NCBI RefSeq assembly: GCF_004912135.1
Contig: NZ_STGU01000014.1
Coordinates: forward strand, 22,090 to 86,089
Length of the DNA: 64,000 nucleotides
Origin: Rhizobium rosettiformans W3
GTDB lineage: Bacteria > Pseudomonadota > Alphaproteobacteria > Rhizobiales > Rhizobiaceae
Direction: 5' to 3'
Notes under the pieces: generated by a model
Databases searched by the model: none
What the model saw: only the letters and a program-made list of their open reading frames with translations
What the model was told of the DNA's origin: nothing
Translations under genes and position numbers: made by a program
Shown here: positions 35,732-45,575 of the stretch, piece after piece
How the letters are laid out: each line of letters opens with the position of its first letter
How positions within the stretch are numbered: position 1 is the stretch's first letter

Positions 35732-36775
35732 ATGCGCGCCATGTATTACGAGCAATTCGGAGCGGCACCCGAGATCAGGACGCTGTCCGATCCGACACCG
35801 ACCACTGCCGGTGTCGTAATCTCGGTCAAGGCGACCGGCCTTTGCCGCAGCGACTGGCACGGCTGGATGGGCCACGATCCCGATATCAAGCTGCCCCACG
35901 TCCCGGGCCATGAATTGGCCGGCACGATCGCCGCTGTCGGCCGCGATGTCCGCCGTTTCAAGGTCGGCGATCGGGTGACCGTTCCCTTCGTTTCCGGCTG
36001 CGGCCATTGCATGGAATGTCGCTCCGGCAACCAACAGGTCTGCGAGGAACAGTTCCAGCCCGGCTTCACCCATTGGGGCTCCTTCGCCGAATATGTCGCG
36101 ATCGACTATGCCGATCAGAATCTGGTGCATCTGCCGGAAGAGATCAGCTATGAGACGGCAGCGAGCCTTGGCTGCCGGTTTGCGACCTCCTTCCGTGCCG
36201 TCGTCGACCAGGGCCGCCTGCAGGGCGGCGAGTGGCTGGCGGTCCACGGCTGCGGCGGTGTGGGCCTATCCGCCATCATGATTGGTGCCGCCCTCGGCGC
36301 CAATGTGGTGGCCATCGACATTGCCGAGGACAAACTTGAGCTTGCCAAGGCGCTCGGCGCTTCCGTCACCATCGACAGCCGTTCAGTTGCCGATGTCTCG
36401 GAAGCGGTGCGCGAGGTCACCGGCGGCGGCGCCCATGTCTCCGTCGACGCGCTCGGCCATCCTCAGACCTGCTGCAACTCGATCCTGAACCTTCGCCGCC
36501 GCGGCCGCCATGTGCAGGTCGGGCTGATGCTGGCCGATCATGCGACACCGGCCATCCCCATGGCCCGCGTCATCGCCCACGAGCTTGAGATCTATGGCAG
36601 CCACGGCATGCAGTCCTGGCGTTACGATGCCATGCTGCGCATGATCCTGTCCGGCAAACTCTCGCCGGACCGCTTGATCGGTCGGCGCATCACGCTGAGC
36701 GAAGCCGCCCCAGCCCTCGCCACGATGGACGGTTTCCGCGAAAACGGCATCAGCATTATCGACAGGATGATCTGA
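35732..36775 (+). CDS. Zinc-dependent alcohol dehydrogenase
   Basis: A 347-residue medium-chain dehydrogenase. The catalytic zinc ligands are in [10 protein letters not shown] and [10 protein letters not shown], and the structural zinc loop has all four Cys ([15 protein letters not shown], about residues 91-105). The NAD(P) motif is [26 protein letters not shown]. The substrate is unknown. It follows the ABC importer by 76 bases with a good GGAGGAAG site, so it may act on the imported compound. Confidence 0.9.
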   Translation: MRAMYYEQFGAAPEIRTLSDPTPTTAGVVISVKATGLCRSDWHGWMGHDPDIKLPHVPGHELAGTIAAVGRDVRRFKVGDRVTVPFVSGCGHCMECRSGNQQVCEEQFQPGFTHWGSFAEYVAIDYADQNLVHLPEEISYETAASLGCRFATSFRAVVDQGRLQGGEWLAVHGCGGVGLSAIMIGAALGANVVAIDIAEDKLELAKALGASVTIDSRSVADVSEAVREVTGGGAHVSVDALGHPQTCCNSILNLRRRGRHVQVGLMLADHATPAIPMARVIAHELEIYGSHGMQSWRYDAMLRMILSGKLSPDRLIGRRITLSEAAPALATMDGFRENGISIIDRMI

Positions 36776-36871
36776 CGGCCGATGCCGCGGATGTCATCGG
36801 GTGGTGTGATAGCGTTAACCCGTTTGTGCTGAAATTCGGCTGCACGAAACCGGCAACGGATTGAGGCAGCC

Positions 36872-38029
36872 ATGGTCAAACAGACGAAACCACCGGAGAT
36901 CGACGCAGACGGCTTCATGACGGAGTTCATGAGGCTGAAGCGCGGATCCGTCACCCGTCGGCATTTCCTCGCCGTGACCGGCCTCGGAGCCGCAGCTCTG
37001 CTCGTGGGCGGCTCCGGGCGCACCAGCGTCGCAACCTCCGAAGGCTCGCCGCTCGGCAAGAAAGTCTCCCTTGCCACCTGGCCGAACTATCACGATCCCC
37101 AGACCTTCGAGGACTTCACCGCCCGTTATGGCGTCGAGGTGGAGATCTCGATCATTGGCTCCAACGAAGGCACCATGAAATCCCTGGAGCGCGGCCGCGC
37201 CTGGGACATCATTGTCCCGACACAGTATGCGATCGCGCCCTATGTCCGACGCGACATGCTGGCGCCGCTCGAGCTGCGCCGTCTCCCCAACTTCGACCTC
37301 AACGCCCATGCCGACCGCTTCATGAAGCCGGGCGTGATGGCCGGCGCAATCTATGCCGTGCCGAAAAATGCCGGCACGACCGGCATCGCCTACAACACGC
37401 GAGAACTGAACCCCGTCAAAAGCTGGAGCGACTTCTTCGAGCGCGCCAAGGGCGAAGCCTCGGGCAAAACCATCGTGCATGACTACCAGCTGACGGCGAT
37501 CGGCAATGCGTTGGTCGCGCTCGGCTACGATTTCAATTCGCTCGATCAGGCCGAACTGGCCAAGGCCTCGGACCTCCTGATGGAGGTCCGGCCGCATCTT
37601 TACGCCATCGACAGCGACTACCAGCCGGCGATGCGCACCAGCGACGCCTGGATGACCATGTGCTGGAGCAACGACGCCTCCCAGCTTCATCGCGACGTAG
37701 CCGAGATCGCCTATGTCATCGCAGCCGACGGCGGCGAGATCTGGACAGACTATTACGCGATCCCGAAGTTCGCTCATAACAAGCCGGCGGCGCACGCCCT
37801 GATCAACCACCTGCTCGACCCGGATGTCGCGGCCCGCGAACATCTCGTTCACGGCGGCACGGCAACGGACCGGCGCGTGCGCGCGCTGCTGCCGGACGAG
37901 ATCCTCGCCAATGAGATCATCTATCCCGACGAGGCCAAGCTCACCCCGCTGGAATTCGGCCTGGCGCTGGTCATGACGGACCCCATCCGCGCCGAGATCA
38001 TGAACCGTTTTCGCGCCGCCCGCGGCTGA
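36872..38029 (+). CDS. PotD-like extracellular solute-binding protein with Tat signal
   Basis: A 385-residue binding protein of the spermidine/putrescine-type family. A twin-arginine signal, SVTRRHFLAVTGLGAAALLVGG, starts near residue 26 after a long polar N-region. The mature part has SLATWPNYHDPQTFEDF, WDIIVPTQYAIAPYVRRDMLAPLELRRLPN, YAVPKNAGTTGIAYNT and DYYAIPKFAHNKPAAHALINHLLDP. It is the second binding protein in this region with no permeases of its own, so it may share the ABC permease encoded upstream and widen its substrate range. A polyamine ligand is a family-level guess. Confidence 0.85.
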   Translation: MVKQTKPPEIDADGFMTEFMRLKRGSVTRRHFLAVTGLGAAALLVGGSGRTSVATSEGSPLGKKVSLATWPNYHDPQTFEDFTARYGVEVEISIIGSNEGTMKSLERGRAWDIIVPTQYAIAPYVRRDMLAPLELRRLPNFDLNAHADRFMKPGVMAGAIYAVPKNAGTTGIAYNTRELNPVKSWSDFFERAKGEASGKTIVHDYQLTAIGNALVALGYDFNSLDQAELAKASDLLMEVRPHLYAIDSDYQPAMRTSDAWMTMCWSNDASQLHRDVAEIAYVIAADGGEIWTDYYAIPKFAHNKPAAHALINHLLDPDVAAREHLVHGGTATDRRVRALLPDEILANEIIYPDEAKLTPLEFGLALVMTDPIRAEIMNRFRAARG

Positions 38030-38102
38030 CGCAACTCATCCGCCATGCTAGGCAAAGCCCCGGCCGGAACAATCCGGCGCAAGCTTCTTTCACGGGGTAT
38101 CC

Positions 38103-38945
38103 ATGCCGCAGATTTCGATTATCGACACCGTCTCCGATCCCGGCAAGGACACCCGTGCGAATGAGGACCGCCTCGGCTACAACCGCGACGCCGCCTTCGT
38201 CATCGATGGTGCGACCGGGCTTGGCGACCGCCAGTTCATGGATGGTTATGGTTCGGACGCCGCCTGGATTGCCGAATTCGCCGCCCTGCGCTTTGCCGAA
38301 CGCCTCGATCGCAACGCTGATCCGAAGGCTGTTCTGCGGCAGGTCTCGGAGGAAGCACGCGACGCATTCGTGGCCGTAGCCGGCGACCAGCCACGCTACG
38401 CCTGGCCCCTCTGCAGCCTGACCGCATTGCAGGCCACGCCGGACGGTTTCCGCTGGTTCGGCCTCGGCGATAGCGCGCTATACGTTCTGCATGACGACGG
38501 ACGTTCCGATTTCGTCATCCCGATCCCCGGCGCCTATGAATGGGAGCAGCATCAGGCGGCCCAGCATATCGCCCGCGTCGGCGGCATCGGTGCAGCCGGC
38601 GTTGCCAATGACGATCCGCAGACGCTCGAAGACCTCCGTCGCGGCCGCGCGAAGCAGAACACGCAAGGTGGCGCGACCTGGACTTTCGGCGTGGTGCCGG
38701 AAGCCGCCGATCACCTGGCGAGGGTCGACGTGCCCGTCTACGGCGGCGGCGCCACCGACCTCGTCGCCCTCTACAAGCTCTACGACGCCGCCACACTGAT
38801 CCAGCGCGCCGCGACAGCGGGGCTGAGATCCCTGGTCACGGAGTTGCGTCACATGGAGCGGGAGATTGATCCGGATGGCCTGAAATATCCGCGCTACAAG
38901 CAGAGTGACGATACGACGGCGATCCTGCTGAGGCTGGAGGCGTGA
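38103..38945 (+). CDS. PP2C-family protein serine/threonine phosphatase
   Basis: A 280-residue soluble protein with the PP2C metal-binding pattern: ANEDRLGYN (first Asp), FVIDGATGLGD, RWFGLGDSALYVL and the late QSDDTTAILLRLEA. PP2C enzymes use two Mn/Mg ions to remove phosphate from Ser/Thr or small phosphoesters. It lacks a membrane or sensor domain. It follows the binding-protein gene by 73 bases on the same strand, which is an unusual place for a protein phosphatase. Confidence 0.85.
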   Translation: MPQISIIDTVSDPGKDTRANEDRLGYNRDAAFVIDGATGLGDRQFMDGYGSDAAWIAEFAALRFAERLDRNADPKAVLRQVSEEARDAFVAVAGDQPRYAWPLCSLTALQATPDGFRWFGLGDSALYVLHDDGRSDFVIPIPGAYEWEQHQAAQHIARVGGIGAAGVANDDPQTLEDLRRGRAKQNTQGGATWTFGVVPEAADHLARVDVPVYGGGATDLVALYKLYDAATLIQRAATAGLRSLVTELRHMEREIDPDGLKYPRYKQSDDTTAILLRLEA

Positions 38946-39034
38946 AGGCAATTAGGAATCTGCCTCAATGCCTTGTCGCCGAATCTGGAATCGGTTTGTG
39001 AAGCAGTTTGAGCGGAAGGTGAGCACACTGATGG

Positions 39035-39156
39035 GCCCCTCATCCGCCCTTCGGGCACCTTCTCCCCGCTAGCGGGGAGAAGGAGGCGCCGCCGCTGGCC
39101 GCAGTCGACCTTCTCCCCGTTCACGGGGAGAAGGTCCCGGCAGGGAGATGAGGGGC
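39035..39156. repeat. RIME-type palindromic intergenic repeat
   Basis: A 122-bp mosaic element with complementary ends (GCCCCTCAT ... ATGAGGGGC). It holds two strong stem-loops, CCTTCTCCCCGCTAGCGGGG continuing into AGAAGG, and CCTTCTCCCCGTTCACGGGG continuing into AGAAGG. Such Rhizobium-specific intergenic mosaic elements are dispersed in rhizobial genomes between genes. Here it separates the PP2C gene from the convergent metH gene and could end both transcripts. Confidence 0.85.
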
Positions 39157-39173
39157 AGCTCAGATCGAACCGC

Positions 39174-42100
39174 CTACTCCGCCGCCTTCGGCACATAGTT
39201 CAACACCGGCCCGAGCCAGCGCTCGACCTCGCGCACATCCATGCCCTTGCGCGCCGCATAGTCCTCGACCTGGTCGCGCTCGACCTTGGCCACACCGAAG
39301 TAATAGCTGTCGGGATGGCCGATATAGAGGCCTGACACGGAGGAACCCGGCCACATGGCATAGCTCTCCGTCAGCGTCACACCGGTCGCCTTGGTCGCAT
39401 CGAGCAGCGAGAACAGCGTCACCTTTTCCGTATGGTCGGGCTGCGCCGGATAACCGGGTGCCGGGCGGATGCCGGCATAGGTTTCCGAAATCAGCTCCTC
39501 GGGAGTGAGAGCCTCGTCCGGCGCATAGCCCCAGAATTCGCGGCGGACCCGTTCATGCATGCGCTCCGCAAAGGCTTCGGCGAAGCGGTCGGCCAGCGCC
39601 TTCACCAGGATCGACGAGTAATCGTCATTCGCCCGTTCGAAGCGCTCGGCAATCGCCACCTCCTCGATGCCGGCCGTCACCACGAAGCCGCCGATGTAAT
39701 CCGGCAAGCCGGTTTCGAGCGGCGCCACGAAGTCGCTCAGCGCCACATTGGCTCGTCCATCCCGCTTGGACAACTGCTGCCGCAGCGTGAAGAAGGTCGC
39801 GAGTTCATCGCGGCGGCTTTCATCCTTGAACAGGCGGATATCGTCGCCAACGGCATTTGCCGGCCAGAAGCCGATCACGGCGCGGGGGCGGAACCAACTT
39901 TCCGCGATGATCTTTTCCAGCATAGCCTGGGCATCGGCATAGAGCTGCCGTGCCGCTTCGCCCTGCTTCTCGTCGTCGAGAATGGCCGGGAAGCGCCCCT
40001 TCAGCTCCCAGGTCTGGAAGAAGGGCGTCCAGTCGATATAGCGCGCGAGTTCAGCCAGATCATAGGTCTCGAAGACCTTCGTGCCGGTAAAGCCGGGCCT
40101 GGTCGGTTGATAGGCGCTCCAGTCGATCTTGACTGCATTCTCCCGTGCCGAGGCCAGCGGGAGCCGCTGCTTCTCGGCCTCGGCGCGCGCATGCGCTTCT
40201 GCCACCTTGGCATATTCGCCCCTGATGCCCTCGACATATGCGTCGTTGCCGTCTTCTGCCAAGAGCGAGGAGACGACGCCGACGGCACGGCTCGCATCCG
40301 TGACATAGACCGCCTGCCCCGCCTTGTATTGCGGATGGATTTTCACCGCCGTGTGCACCCGGCTCGTCGTCGCTCCGCCAATCAGCAGCGGAACGGTGAA
40401 GCCCTGGCGCTGCATTTCTGAGGCGACATGCACCATCTCGTCGAGCGACGGCGTGATCAGGCCGGACAGGCCGATGACATCGACATTCTCTTGGCGGGCC
40501 ACCTCCAGGATCTTGCTGGCCGGGACCATGACGCCAAGATCGATGATCTCGTAATTGTTGCAGGCGAGAACAACGCCGACGATGTTCTTGCCGATGTCAT
40601 GCACGTCACCCTTGACGGTCGCCATCAGCACCTTGCCAGCGCTCTGGCGCTGATCGCCGCCGTTCTGCCGTTTCTCTTCCTCCATATAGGGGAGCAGAAC
40701 GGCAACGGCCTGCTTCATCACGCGGGCCGACTTGACCACCTGCGGCAGGAACATCTTGCCGGCGCCGAAGAGGTCACCAACCACATTCATGCCCGCCATC
40801 AGCGGCCCTTCGATGACATGCAGCGGCCGCTCGGCCTTTTGCCGCGCCTCTTCCGTGTCGATCTCGATGAATTCGGTGATGCCGTTGACCAGCGCATGCT
40901 CCAGCCGCTTCTCGACCGGCCATTCGCGCCAGCTCATGTCCTGGGTGCGGGTCTTGGCCTCGCCGGTCCCGCGATAACGCTCGGCGATCTCCAGCAGCCG
41001 CTCGGTGCCGTCACGGCGGCGGTTCAGCACAACATCTTCGCAGGCCTCGCGGAGCTCCGGATCGATGCTTTCGTAAACGGCGAGCTGCCCCGCATTGACG
41101 ATGCCCATATCCATGCCGGCCTGGATGGCATGGTAGAGGAAGACCGCATGCATGGCTTCCCGCACCGGCTCGTTGCCACGGAAGGAGAAGGAGAGGTTCG
41201 ACACCCCGCCCGAGATATGCACCAGCGGCATTTCCTGCCGGATCGTCCGCGTCGCCTCGATGAAGTCGACCCCGTAATTGTCGTGCTCCTCGATCCCCGT
41301 CGCGACCGCAAAGATGTTCGGGTCGAAGATGATGTCTTCGGGCGCAAAGCCCGCTTCTTCCGTCAGGATGCGATAGGCGCGGCGGCAGATCTCCACCTTG
41401 CGCTCATAGGTATCGGCCTGGCCCTTTTCGTCGAAAGCCATGACGACGACGGCAGCGCCGTAATTGCGGATGAGTTTGGCCTGGGCGACGAAATTCTCCT
41501 CGCCTTCCTTCAGCGAGATCGAGTTCACCACGGCCTTGCCCTGCACGCATTTGAGTCCGGCTTCTATGATCGGGAACTTCGAGCTGTCGATCATGACCGG
41601 CACCTTGGCGATGTCAGGCTCGGCGGCAATCAGGTTGAGGAACTCGACCATAGCCTTTTCGGAATCGATCAGGCCCTCGTCCATGTTGATGTCGATGATC
41701 TGGGCACCGTTCTCCACCTGGTCGCGCGCGACAACCAAAGCTGCGGAGTAATCGCCCGCCGTGATCAGCTTGCGAAATTTGGCCGAACCCGTGACATTCG
41801 TCCGTTCGCCGACATTGACGAAGGGAATGTCCTTGGTGAGCTCAAAGGGCTCGAGACCCGAGAGCGACATGAAGGGGCGATGTTCGGCGGGCGCGCGAGG
41901 CACCCTGCCCTTCACGGACTCGGCAATGGCAGCGATATGCGCAGGCGTCGACCCGCAGCAGCCGCCGACGACATTGACTATGCCTTCTTCGGCGAAACCG
42001 GCAACGAGCGAGGCCATCTCCTCCGGGCTCTGGTCGTACTGGCCGAACTCGTTCGGCAGACCGGCATTCGGATAGGCCGAGATGAAGGTATCGGCGACAC

Positions 42101-42926
42101 CCGACAATTCCTGCAGATGTGGGCGCATGGCGTCTGCCCCGAGCGCGCAGTTCAAACCAACGGCAAAGGGCTTGGCATGTCGGACGGAGTTCCAGAAGGC
42201 CGTCGGCGTCTGGCCAGACAGCGTGCGGCCGGAGAGATCGGTGATCGTGCCGGAGATCATCACCGGCAGACGGATGCCCTTGGCAAGGAAACGCTCCTTG
42301 CAGGCAAAAATCGCCGCCTTGGCATTCAGCGTATCGAAGATCGTTTCGATCAGGATGAGATCGGCGCCGCCATCGATCAGCCCGTCGATCTGCTCGCCGT
42401 AAGCTGCGCGCAGATCATCGAAGGAAACGGCGCGGTAACCGGGATTGTTGACGTCGGGCGAGATGGAGGCCGTGCGGTTGGTCGGCCCGATGGCACCGGC
42501 CACGAAACGCCGCTTGCCGTCCTCGCGCTCGGCGCGCCAGGCCGCCCGGCGCACGAGCTCCGCGCCATGACGGTTGAGGTCATAGACCGCGCCTTCCATC
42601 TCGTAATCCGCCTGGGCGATGCGGGTCGAGGAGAAGGTATTGGTCTCGAGAATGTCGGCCCCCGCCATCGCATAGCGGAAATGGATATCCTCGATGGCGT
42701 TGGGTTGGGTCAGGATCAGCAGGTCGTTGTTGCCCTGCTGATGACAGGCACAGCCGATGAAGCGCTCGCCACGGAAGTCGTCTTCGCTCAGGCCAAGCCC
42801 CTGGATCTCGGTCCCCATGGCACCGTCCAGGATCAGGATGCGCTCGCGGGCCGCGTCTTGCAGAGCCTTCAGGATCTCCGCCCCGTCCCGATTTGCGCCC
42901 TCGCGGCCGAACAGTTGATCGAGCAT
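39174..42926 (-). CDS. metH: Cobalamin-dependent methionine synthase MetH
   Basis: A full-length 1250-residue enzyme that moves the methyl group of 5-methyl-THF to homocysteine through cobalamin. Domain 1 (about residues 20-340) binds homocysteine and zinc, with Cys in GLNCALGAD and [13 protein letters not shown]. Domain 2 (about 360-640) binds folate ([21 protein letters not shown]). Domain 3 (about 660-900) binds B12, with the axial His in [11 protein letters not shown]. The C-terminal reactivation domain (about 930-1230) ends with [28 protein letters not shown]. The gene is preceded by the palindrome shared with metF's regulator gene, so both steps of the methyl supply are probably co-regulated. 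Confidence 0.97.
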   Translation of the reverse strand: MLDQLFGREGANRDGAEILKALQDAARERILILDGAMGTEIQGLGLSEDDFRGERFIGCACHQQGNNDLLILTQPNAIEDIHFRYAMAGADILETNTFSSTRIAQADYEMEGAVYDLNRHGAELVRRAAWRAEREDGKRRFVAGAIGPTNRTASISPDVNNPGYRAVSFDDLRAAYGEQIDGLIDGGADLILIETIFDTLNAKAAIFACKERFLAKGIRLPVMISGTITDLSGRTLSGQTPTAFWNSVRHAKPFAVGLNCALGADAMRPHLQELSGVADTFISAYPNAGLPNEFGQYDQSPEEMASLVAGFAEEGIVNVVGGCCGSTPAHIAAIAESVKGRVPRAPAEHRPFMSLSGLEPFELTKDIPFVNVGERTNVTGSAKFRKLITAGDYSAALVVARDQVENGAQIIDINMDEGLIDSEKAMVEFLNLIAAEPDIAKVPVMIDSSKFPIIEAGLKCVQGKAVVNSISLKEGEENFVAQAKLIRNYGAAVVVMAFDEKGQADTYERKVEICRRAYRILTEEAGFAPEDIIFDPNIFAVATGIEEHDNYGVDFIEATRTIRQEMPLVHISGGVSNLSFSFRGNEPVREAMHAVFLYHAIQAGMDMGIVNAGQLAVYESIDPELREACEDVVLNRRRDGTERLLEIAERYRGTGEAKTRTQDMSWREWPVEKRLEHALVNGITEFIEIDTEEARQKAERPLHVIEGPLMAGMNVVGDLFGAGKMFLPQVVKSARVMKQAVAVLLPYMEEEKRQNGGDQRQSAGKVLMATVKGDVHDIGKNIVGVVLACNNYEIIDLGVMVPASKILEVARQENVDVIGLSGLITPSLDEMVHVASEMQRQGFTVPLLIGGATTSRVHTAVKIHPQYKAGQAVYVTDASRAVGVVSSLLAEDGNDAYVEGIRGEYAKVAEAHARAEAEKQRLPLASARENAVKIDWSAYQPTRPGFTGTKVFETYDLAELARYIDWTPFFQTWELKGRFPAILDDEKQGEAARQLYADAQAMLEKIIAESWFRPRAVIGFWPANAVGDDIRLFKDESRRDELATFFTLRQQLSKRDGRANVALSDFVAPLETGLPDYIGGFVVTAGIEEVAIAERFERANDDYSSILVKALADRFAEAFAERMHERVRREFWGYAPDEALTPEELISETYAGIRPAPGYPAQPDHTEKVTLFSLLDATKATGVTLTESYAMWPGSSVSGLYIGHPDSYYFGVAKVERDQVEDYAARKGMDVREVERWLGPVLNYVPKAAE

Positions 42927-42964
42927 GCGAACTCTCCTATTGCGTATGCGACATCCGCCAAATC

Positions 42965-42984
42965 ACATAAAGACATCTTTATGT
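42965..42984. promoter_or_regulatory. Palindromic operator in front of metH
   Basis: ACATAAAGACATCTTTATGT, one base different from the core in front of the ArsR-methyltransferase gene (9942-9961). It ends 39 bases upstream of the metH ATG, where it would overlap the promoter. It also lies ~100 bases upstream of the divergent AGE epimerase gene, which could be affected too. Confidence 0.82.
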
Positions 42985-43082
42985 CAACATGCGCCCTTGA
43001 TTTGCTTGGTTCGACCGAAGCGGTGGTCGCAGCCCAGGTGATCGGCTATAGAGGCTCCAGGAATGTCTTCAGGGAGGAAGAA

Positions 43083-44339
43083 ATGTCGGAAAATCAGTCA
43101 CAACAATCAGCCGCCACCCCCTGGAGCACCCGCCCCTATCATCGCAAATGGCTGCTGGCACAGGCCGACGGCCTGTTCGACTTCTTCCAAGGTCCGGCCA
43201 TCAACCCGAAGGGCGGCTTCTACGACCTGTCGCGCGACGGCAAGCCGCTCAGCGTCGACAATCCCGCCCGCGGCATCCATGCCAGCGCCCGCATGGTCCA
43301 TTGTTATGCCATCGGCCACCTGCTCGGACGGCCAGGCTTGGCCGACATCGTCGACCACGGCATGCATTATCTTTGGGAGCGTCATCGCGACGGGAAAAAC
43401 GGCGGCTATTTCTGGCAGGCCAACGACACCGGTCCGGCCGATGACAGCAAACAGGGCTACGGCCACGCCTTCGTGCTGCTCGCCGCCTCCTCCGCCAAAT
43501 GCGTCGGCCATCCGCTGGCCGACGAGATGCTCGCCGACATCACACAGGTGATCGAAGAAAAGTTCTGGGAAGAGAGCCACGGCGCCATCGCGGAAGAATT
43601 CTCAGCCGACTGGCAACCGGTTCCCGGCTATCGCGGCCAGAATTCCAACATGCACCTGACCGAAAGCCTGATGGCCGCTTTCGAGGCGACAGGCGAGCGG
43701 CATTATCTCGACAAGGCCGTGCGGATCGCCGACCTGATCATCAACCGCCGCGCCCGGGAGGAAGCCTTCCGGGTCGCCGAGCACTTCGACGAGAACTGGG
43801 TGGTCGACCGCGCCTACTATCATCCGAACGAGATGTTCCGCCCGGCCGGCACCACGCCGGGCCACTGGCTGGAATGGGCTCGCCTCATCCTCCAGCTCTG
43901 GGTGCTCGGCGGAAAAAGCCACGACTGGATGCCGGAAGCAGCCCGCGGCCTCTTCTTCCAGTCGATGGCGCTGGGTTGGGACAAGGACAAGGGCGGCTTC
44001 TTCTACACGCTCGACTGGGAAAACGCCCCTGACAAGCGCGCGAAACTCTGGTGGCCGCTCTGCGAGGGCGCAGCCGCCGCCCACTTCCTCAACCAGCATC
44101 AGGAAAGCGACGTCCACGAAGAGAGCTACCGCAAGATCTGGAACTATATCGCGAACAACAATCTCGACCGTGAACACGGCGGCTGGTTCGAGGAACTGAC
44201 CGAAGACGGCAAGCCATCCAACAGCCTCTTCCCCGGCAAGGGCGACATCTACCACGCCCTCCAGGCCTGCCTCATCCCGCTCTTCCCGGCAGAGGGAAGC
44301 CTGACCAGGATGATTGCGGAGCATCCGCTCGACGTTTGA
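43083..44339 (+). CDS. AGE-family (N-acylglucosamine 2-epimerase-like) sugar epimerase/isomerase
   Basis: A 418-residue (alpha/alpha)6-barrel protein of the AGE superfamily, whose members epimerize N-acylglucosamine or isomerize mannose/fructose. Landmarks are GGFYDLSRDGKP, SARMVHCYAIGHLLG, GYGHAFVLLAASSA, NMHLTESLMAAFEATG, PGHWLEWARLIL and KLWWPLCEGAAAAHFL. The pattern of W, H and E residues favours a mannose-isomerase-like member; the true substrate is not known. The start is the ATG with GGGAGGAAG upstream. The reading frame is open for another 2.6 kb upstream, but only as an antisense shadow of metH. Confidence 0.88.
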   Translation: MSENQSQQSAATPWSTRPYHRKWLLAQADGLFDFFQGPAINPKGGFYDLSRDGKPLSVDNPARGIHASARMVHCYAIGHLLGRPGLADIVDHGMHYLWERHRDGKNGGYFWQANDTGPADDSKQGYGHAFVLLAASSAKCVGHPLADEMLADITQVIEEKFWEESHGAIAEEFSADWQPVPGYRGQNSNMHLTESLMAAFEATGERHYLDKAVRIADLIINRRAREEAFRVAEHFDENWVVDRAYYHPNEMFRPAGTTPGHWLEWARLILQLWVLGGKSHDWMPEAARGLFFQSMALGWDKDKGGFFYTLDWENAPDKRAKLWWPLCEGAAAAHFLNQHQESDVHEESYRKIWNYIANNNLDREHGGWFEELTEDGKPSNSLFPGKGDIYHALQACLIPLFPAEGSLTRMIAEHPLDV

Positions 44340-44361
44340 TGCAAGCAGCAGCCACACATGC

Positions 44362-44389
44362 GAAAGGGCCGGAAGACCGGCCCTTTCTT
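44362..44389. terminator. Bidirectional terminator between the AGE and SIMPL genes
   Basis: A perfect 11-bp stem, GAAAGGGCCGG / CCGGCCCTTTC, with loop AAGA, between two convergent genes. The stem carries its own short A and T runs. Confidence 0.85.
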
Positions 44390-44412
44390 CGTACTAGCGC
44401 TGCGTTCGAAGC

Positions 44413-45156
44413 TTACTGCTCGATCGCATAGGTGATGTTGACGGTCACGGTATAGAGATTTTCGCCGGATGCGATCGGCACCGACTCATCCGCCATCTTT
44501 GCCATGGGCGCAGCCGCATACATCTGCGGCATCGGGCGCGCGAAATTCTCCGAGATCTCCACGATCCGTCCGAGCTTCACGCCGGCCGCATCCGTCAGCG
44601 TCTTCGCCTTGGCGGCAGCCTTTTCGACCGCCTGCTTGCGCGCCGCCTCGACGGTCGCTTCCGGATCATCATTGGTGAAGCTGATGCCACCGCCCTGGTT
44701 GACGCCAAGCTTCACGGAGCGGTCAATGATCGCGCCGAGCTTGGACAGATCCCGCACCCGCACCGTCAGGCCGTTGCTGACCGTATAGCCGACGATGACG
44801 GGCGCCTCATAGGTGCCGTCGGTGCGGGTCTCCTGCTTGTATTTCGGCTGGACCGAAAAATCCGTCGTCTGCAGGTCCTTGTCGGCAATGCCCTGCCCCT
44901 TCAGGTCCGCCAGAACCTCTGCCATGGCCGCACTGTTTGCCGAAAGCGCTTCGGCCGCGGTCTCGGCATCGCGCACGACGGCAAGCGAAATGACCGCCAT
45001 GTCAGGCGCAACCGTCGCCTCGCCCTCGCCCGACACCATGATCGTCGCCTCGCGACGCTCACCTTCGGCCGCCATGGCCTCCGTGACGAAACCGGTCGAG
45101 AGCACCGAACCCGAAAGAGCCGTGGCCATGACGAGTGCGCGTGTAATTTTCAGCAT
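44413..45156 (-). CDS. SIMPL-domain (DUF541) periplasmic protein
   Basis: A 247-residue exported protein. A signal peptide ends near residue 29 (VTEAMAAE). The DUF541 domain follows: ATIMVSGEGEATVAPDMAVISLAVV, AALQGIADKDLQTTDFSVQPKY-like spacing, VGYTVSNGLTVRVRDLSKLG and the C-terminal YTVTVNITYAIEQ. The Brucella homologue BP26/Omp28 forms large channel-like oligomers in the periplasm; the function of the family is not settled. The ATG of MLKITRAL has AAGGATC upstream; a longer frame is not used. Confidence 0.87.
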   Translation of the reverse strand: MLKITRALVMATALSGSVLSTGFVTEAMAAEGERREATIMVSGEGEATVAPDMAVISLAVVRDAETAAEALSANSAAMAEVLADLKGQGIADKDLQTTDFSVQPKYKQETRTDGTYEAPVIVGYTVSNGLTVRVRDLSKLGAIIDRSVKLGVNQGGGISFTNDDPEATVEAARKQAVEKAAAKAKTLTDAAGVKLGRIVEISENFARPMPQMYAAAPMAKMADESVPIASGENLYTVTVNITYAIEQ

Positions 45157-45347
45157 GAATAAGATCCTTTGTCCCTTGGCACCGGCGGCCGCTTTGGCCT
45201 CTCCCGGCACGATGCCCTTCCGCCCTCTGTGATGACGCGTGATTGTGAAGCCATTGCGGCAAAGACTTGTCGCACAATGCAATTTGCGTTAGAGCCGCAG
45301 ACCGGTGCGGGGTGACCATAACCCGCCCGACGGCGCGACGCCGGGCT

Positions 45348-45423
45348 GGGCCTGTAGCTCAATGGTTAGAGCCGGCGGCTCATAACCGCTTGGTTGGGGG
45401 TTCGAGTCCCTCCGGGCCCACCA
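45348..45423 (+). tRNA. tRNA with anticodon CAU, best read as tRNA-Ile2 (lysidine type)
   Basis: A 76-base cloverleaf including the encoded 3' CCA. The acceptor GGGCCTG pairs with CGGGCCC, the D arm is GCTC...GAGC, the anticodon stem GGCGG/CCGCT has loop CTCATAA (anticodon CAT at 45381-45383), and the T arm is GGGGG-TTCGAGT-CCCTC. The anticodon arm (GGCGGCTCATAACCGCTTGG) closely resembles that of E. coli ileX tRNA-Ile2. Elongator and initiator tRNA-Met of alphaproteobacteria, as I recall them, have different acceptor and anticodon stems. TilS would change C34 to lysidine so it reads AUA. Automatic tools often label it tRNA-Met. Confidence 0.9.
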
Positions 45424-45508
45424 TTTCTTTATCGGCTGCCAGCTGATTTTCATGCACATAGACCTCGATACCAGCTGATCGCGGCACGCGAGGGTTTTTC
45501 GCCGCCGC

Positions 45509-45575
45509 CAGGCAGTCCGGCCGCCCGTCACGTCGGCCCTGCGATCACGCTTCGCCGATCGCGAAGGACTGCCTG
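45509..45575. repeat. Nested inverted repeat downstream of the tRNA
   Basis: CAGGCAGTCC (45509-45518) pairs with GGACTGCCTG (45566-45575), and inside lies CTTCGC / GCGAAG (45550-45566). The 227-base stretch between the tRNA and the next gene holds no supported reading frame. The fold could be the end of the tRNA transcript or a small RNA. Confidence 0.45.

Noticed and set aside
40428..43082. A ~2.6-kb plus-strand open frame antisense to metH, in frame with the AGE epimerase gene
   Set aside because: It mirrors metH codon structure, lacks recognizable domains, and the epimerase has its own ATG with a strong ribosome site at 43083. GC-rich codon bias leaves such antisense frames open.
42927..43082. 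SAM or cobalamin riboswitch in front of metH
   Set aside because: The space before the metH ATG is short and holds no conserved riboswitch core that I can see; the palindrome explains the region better.
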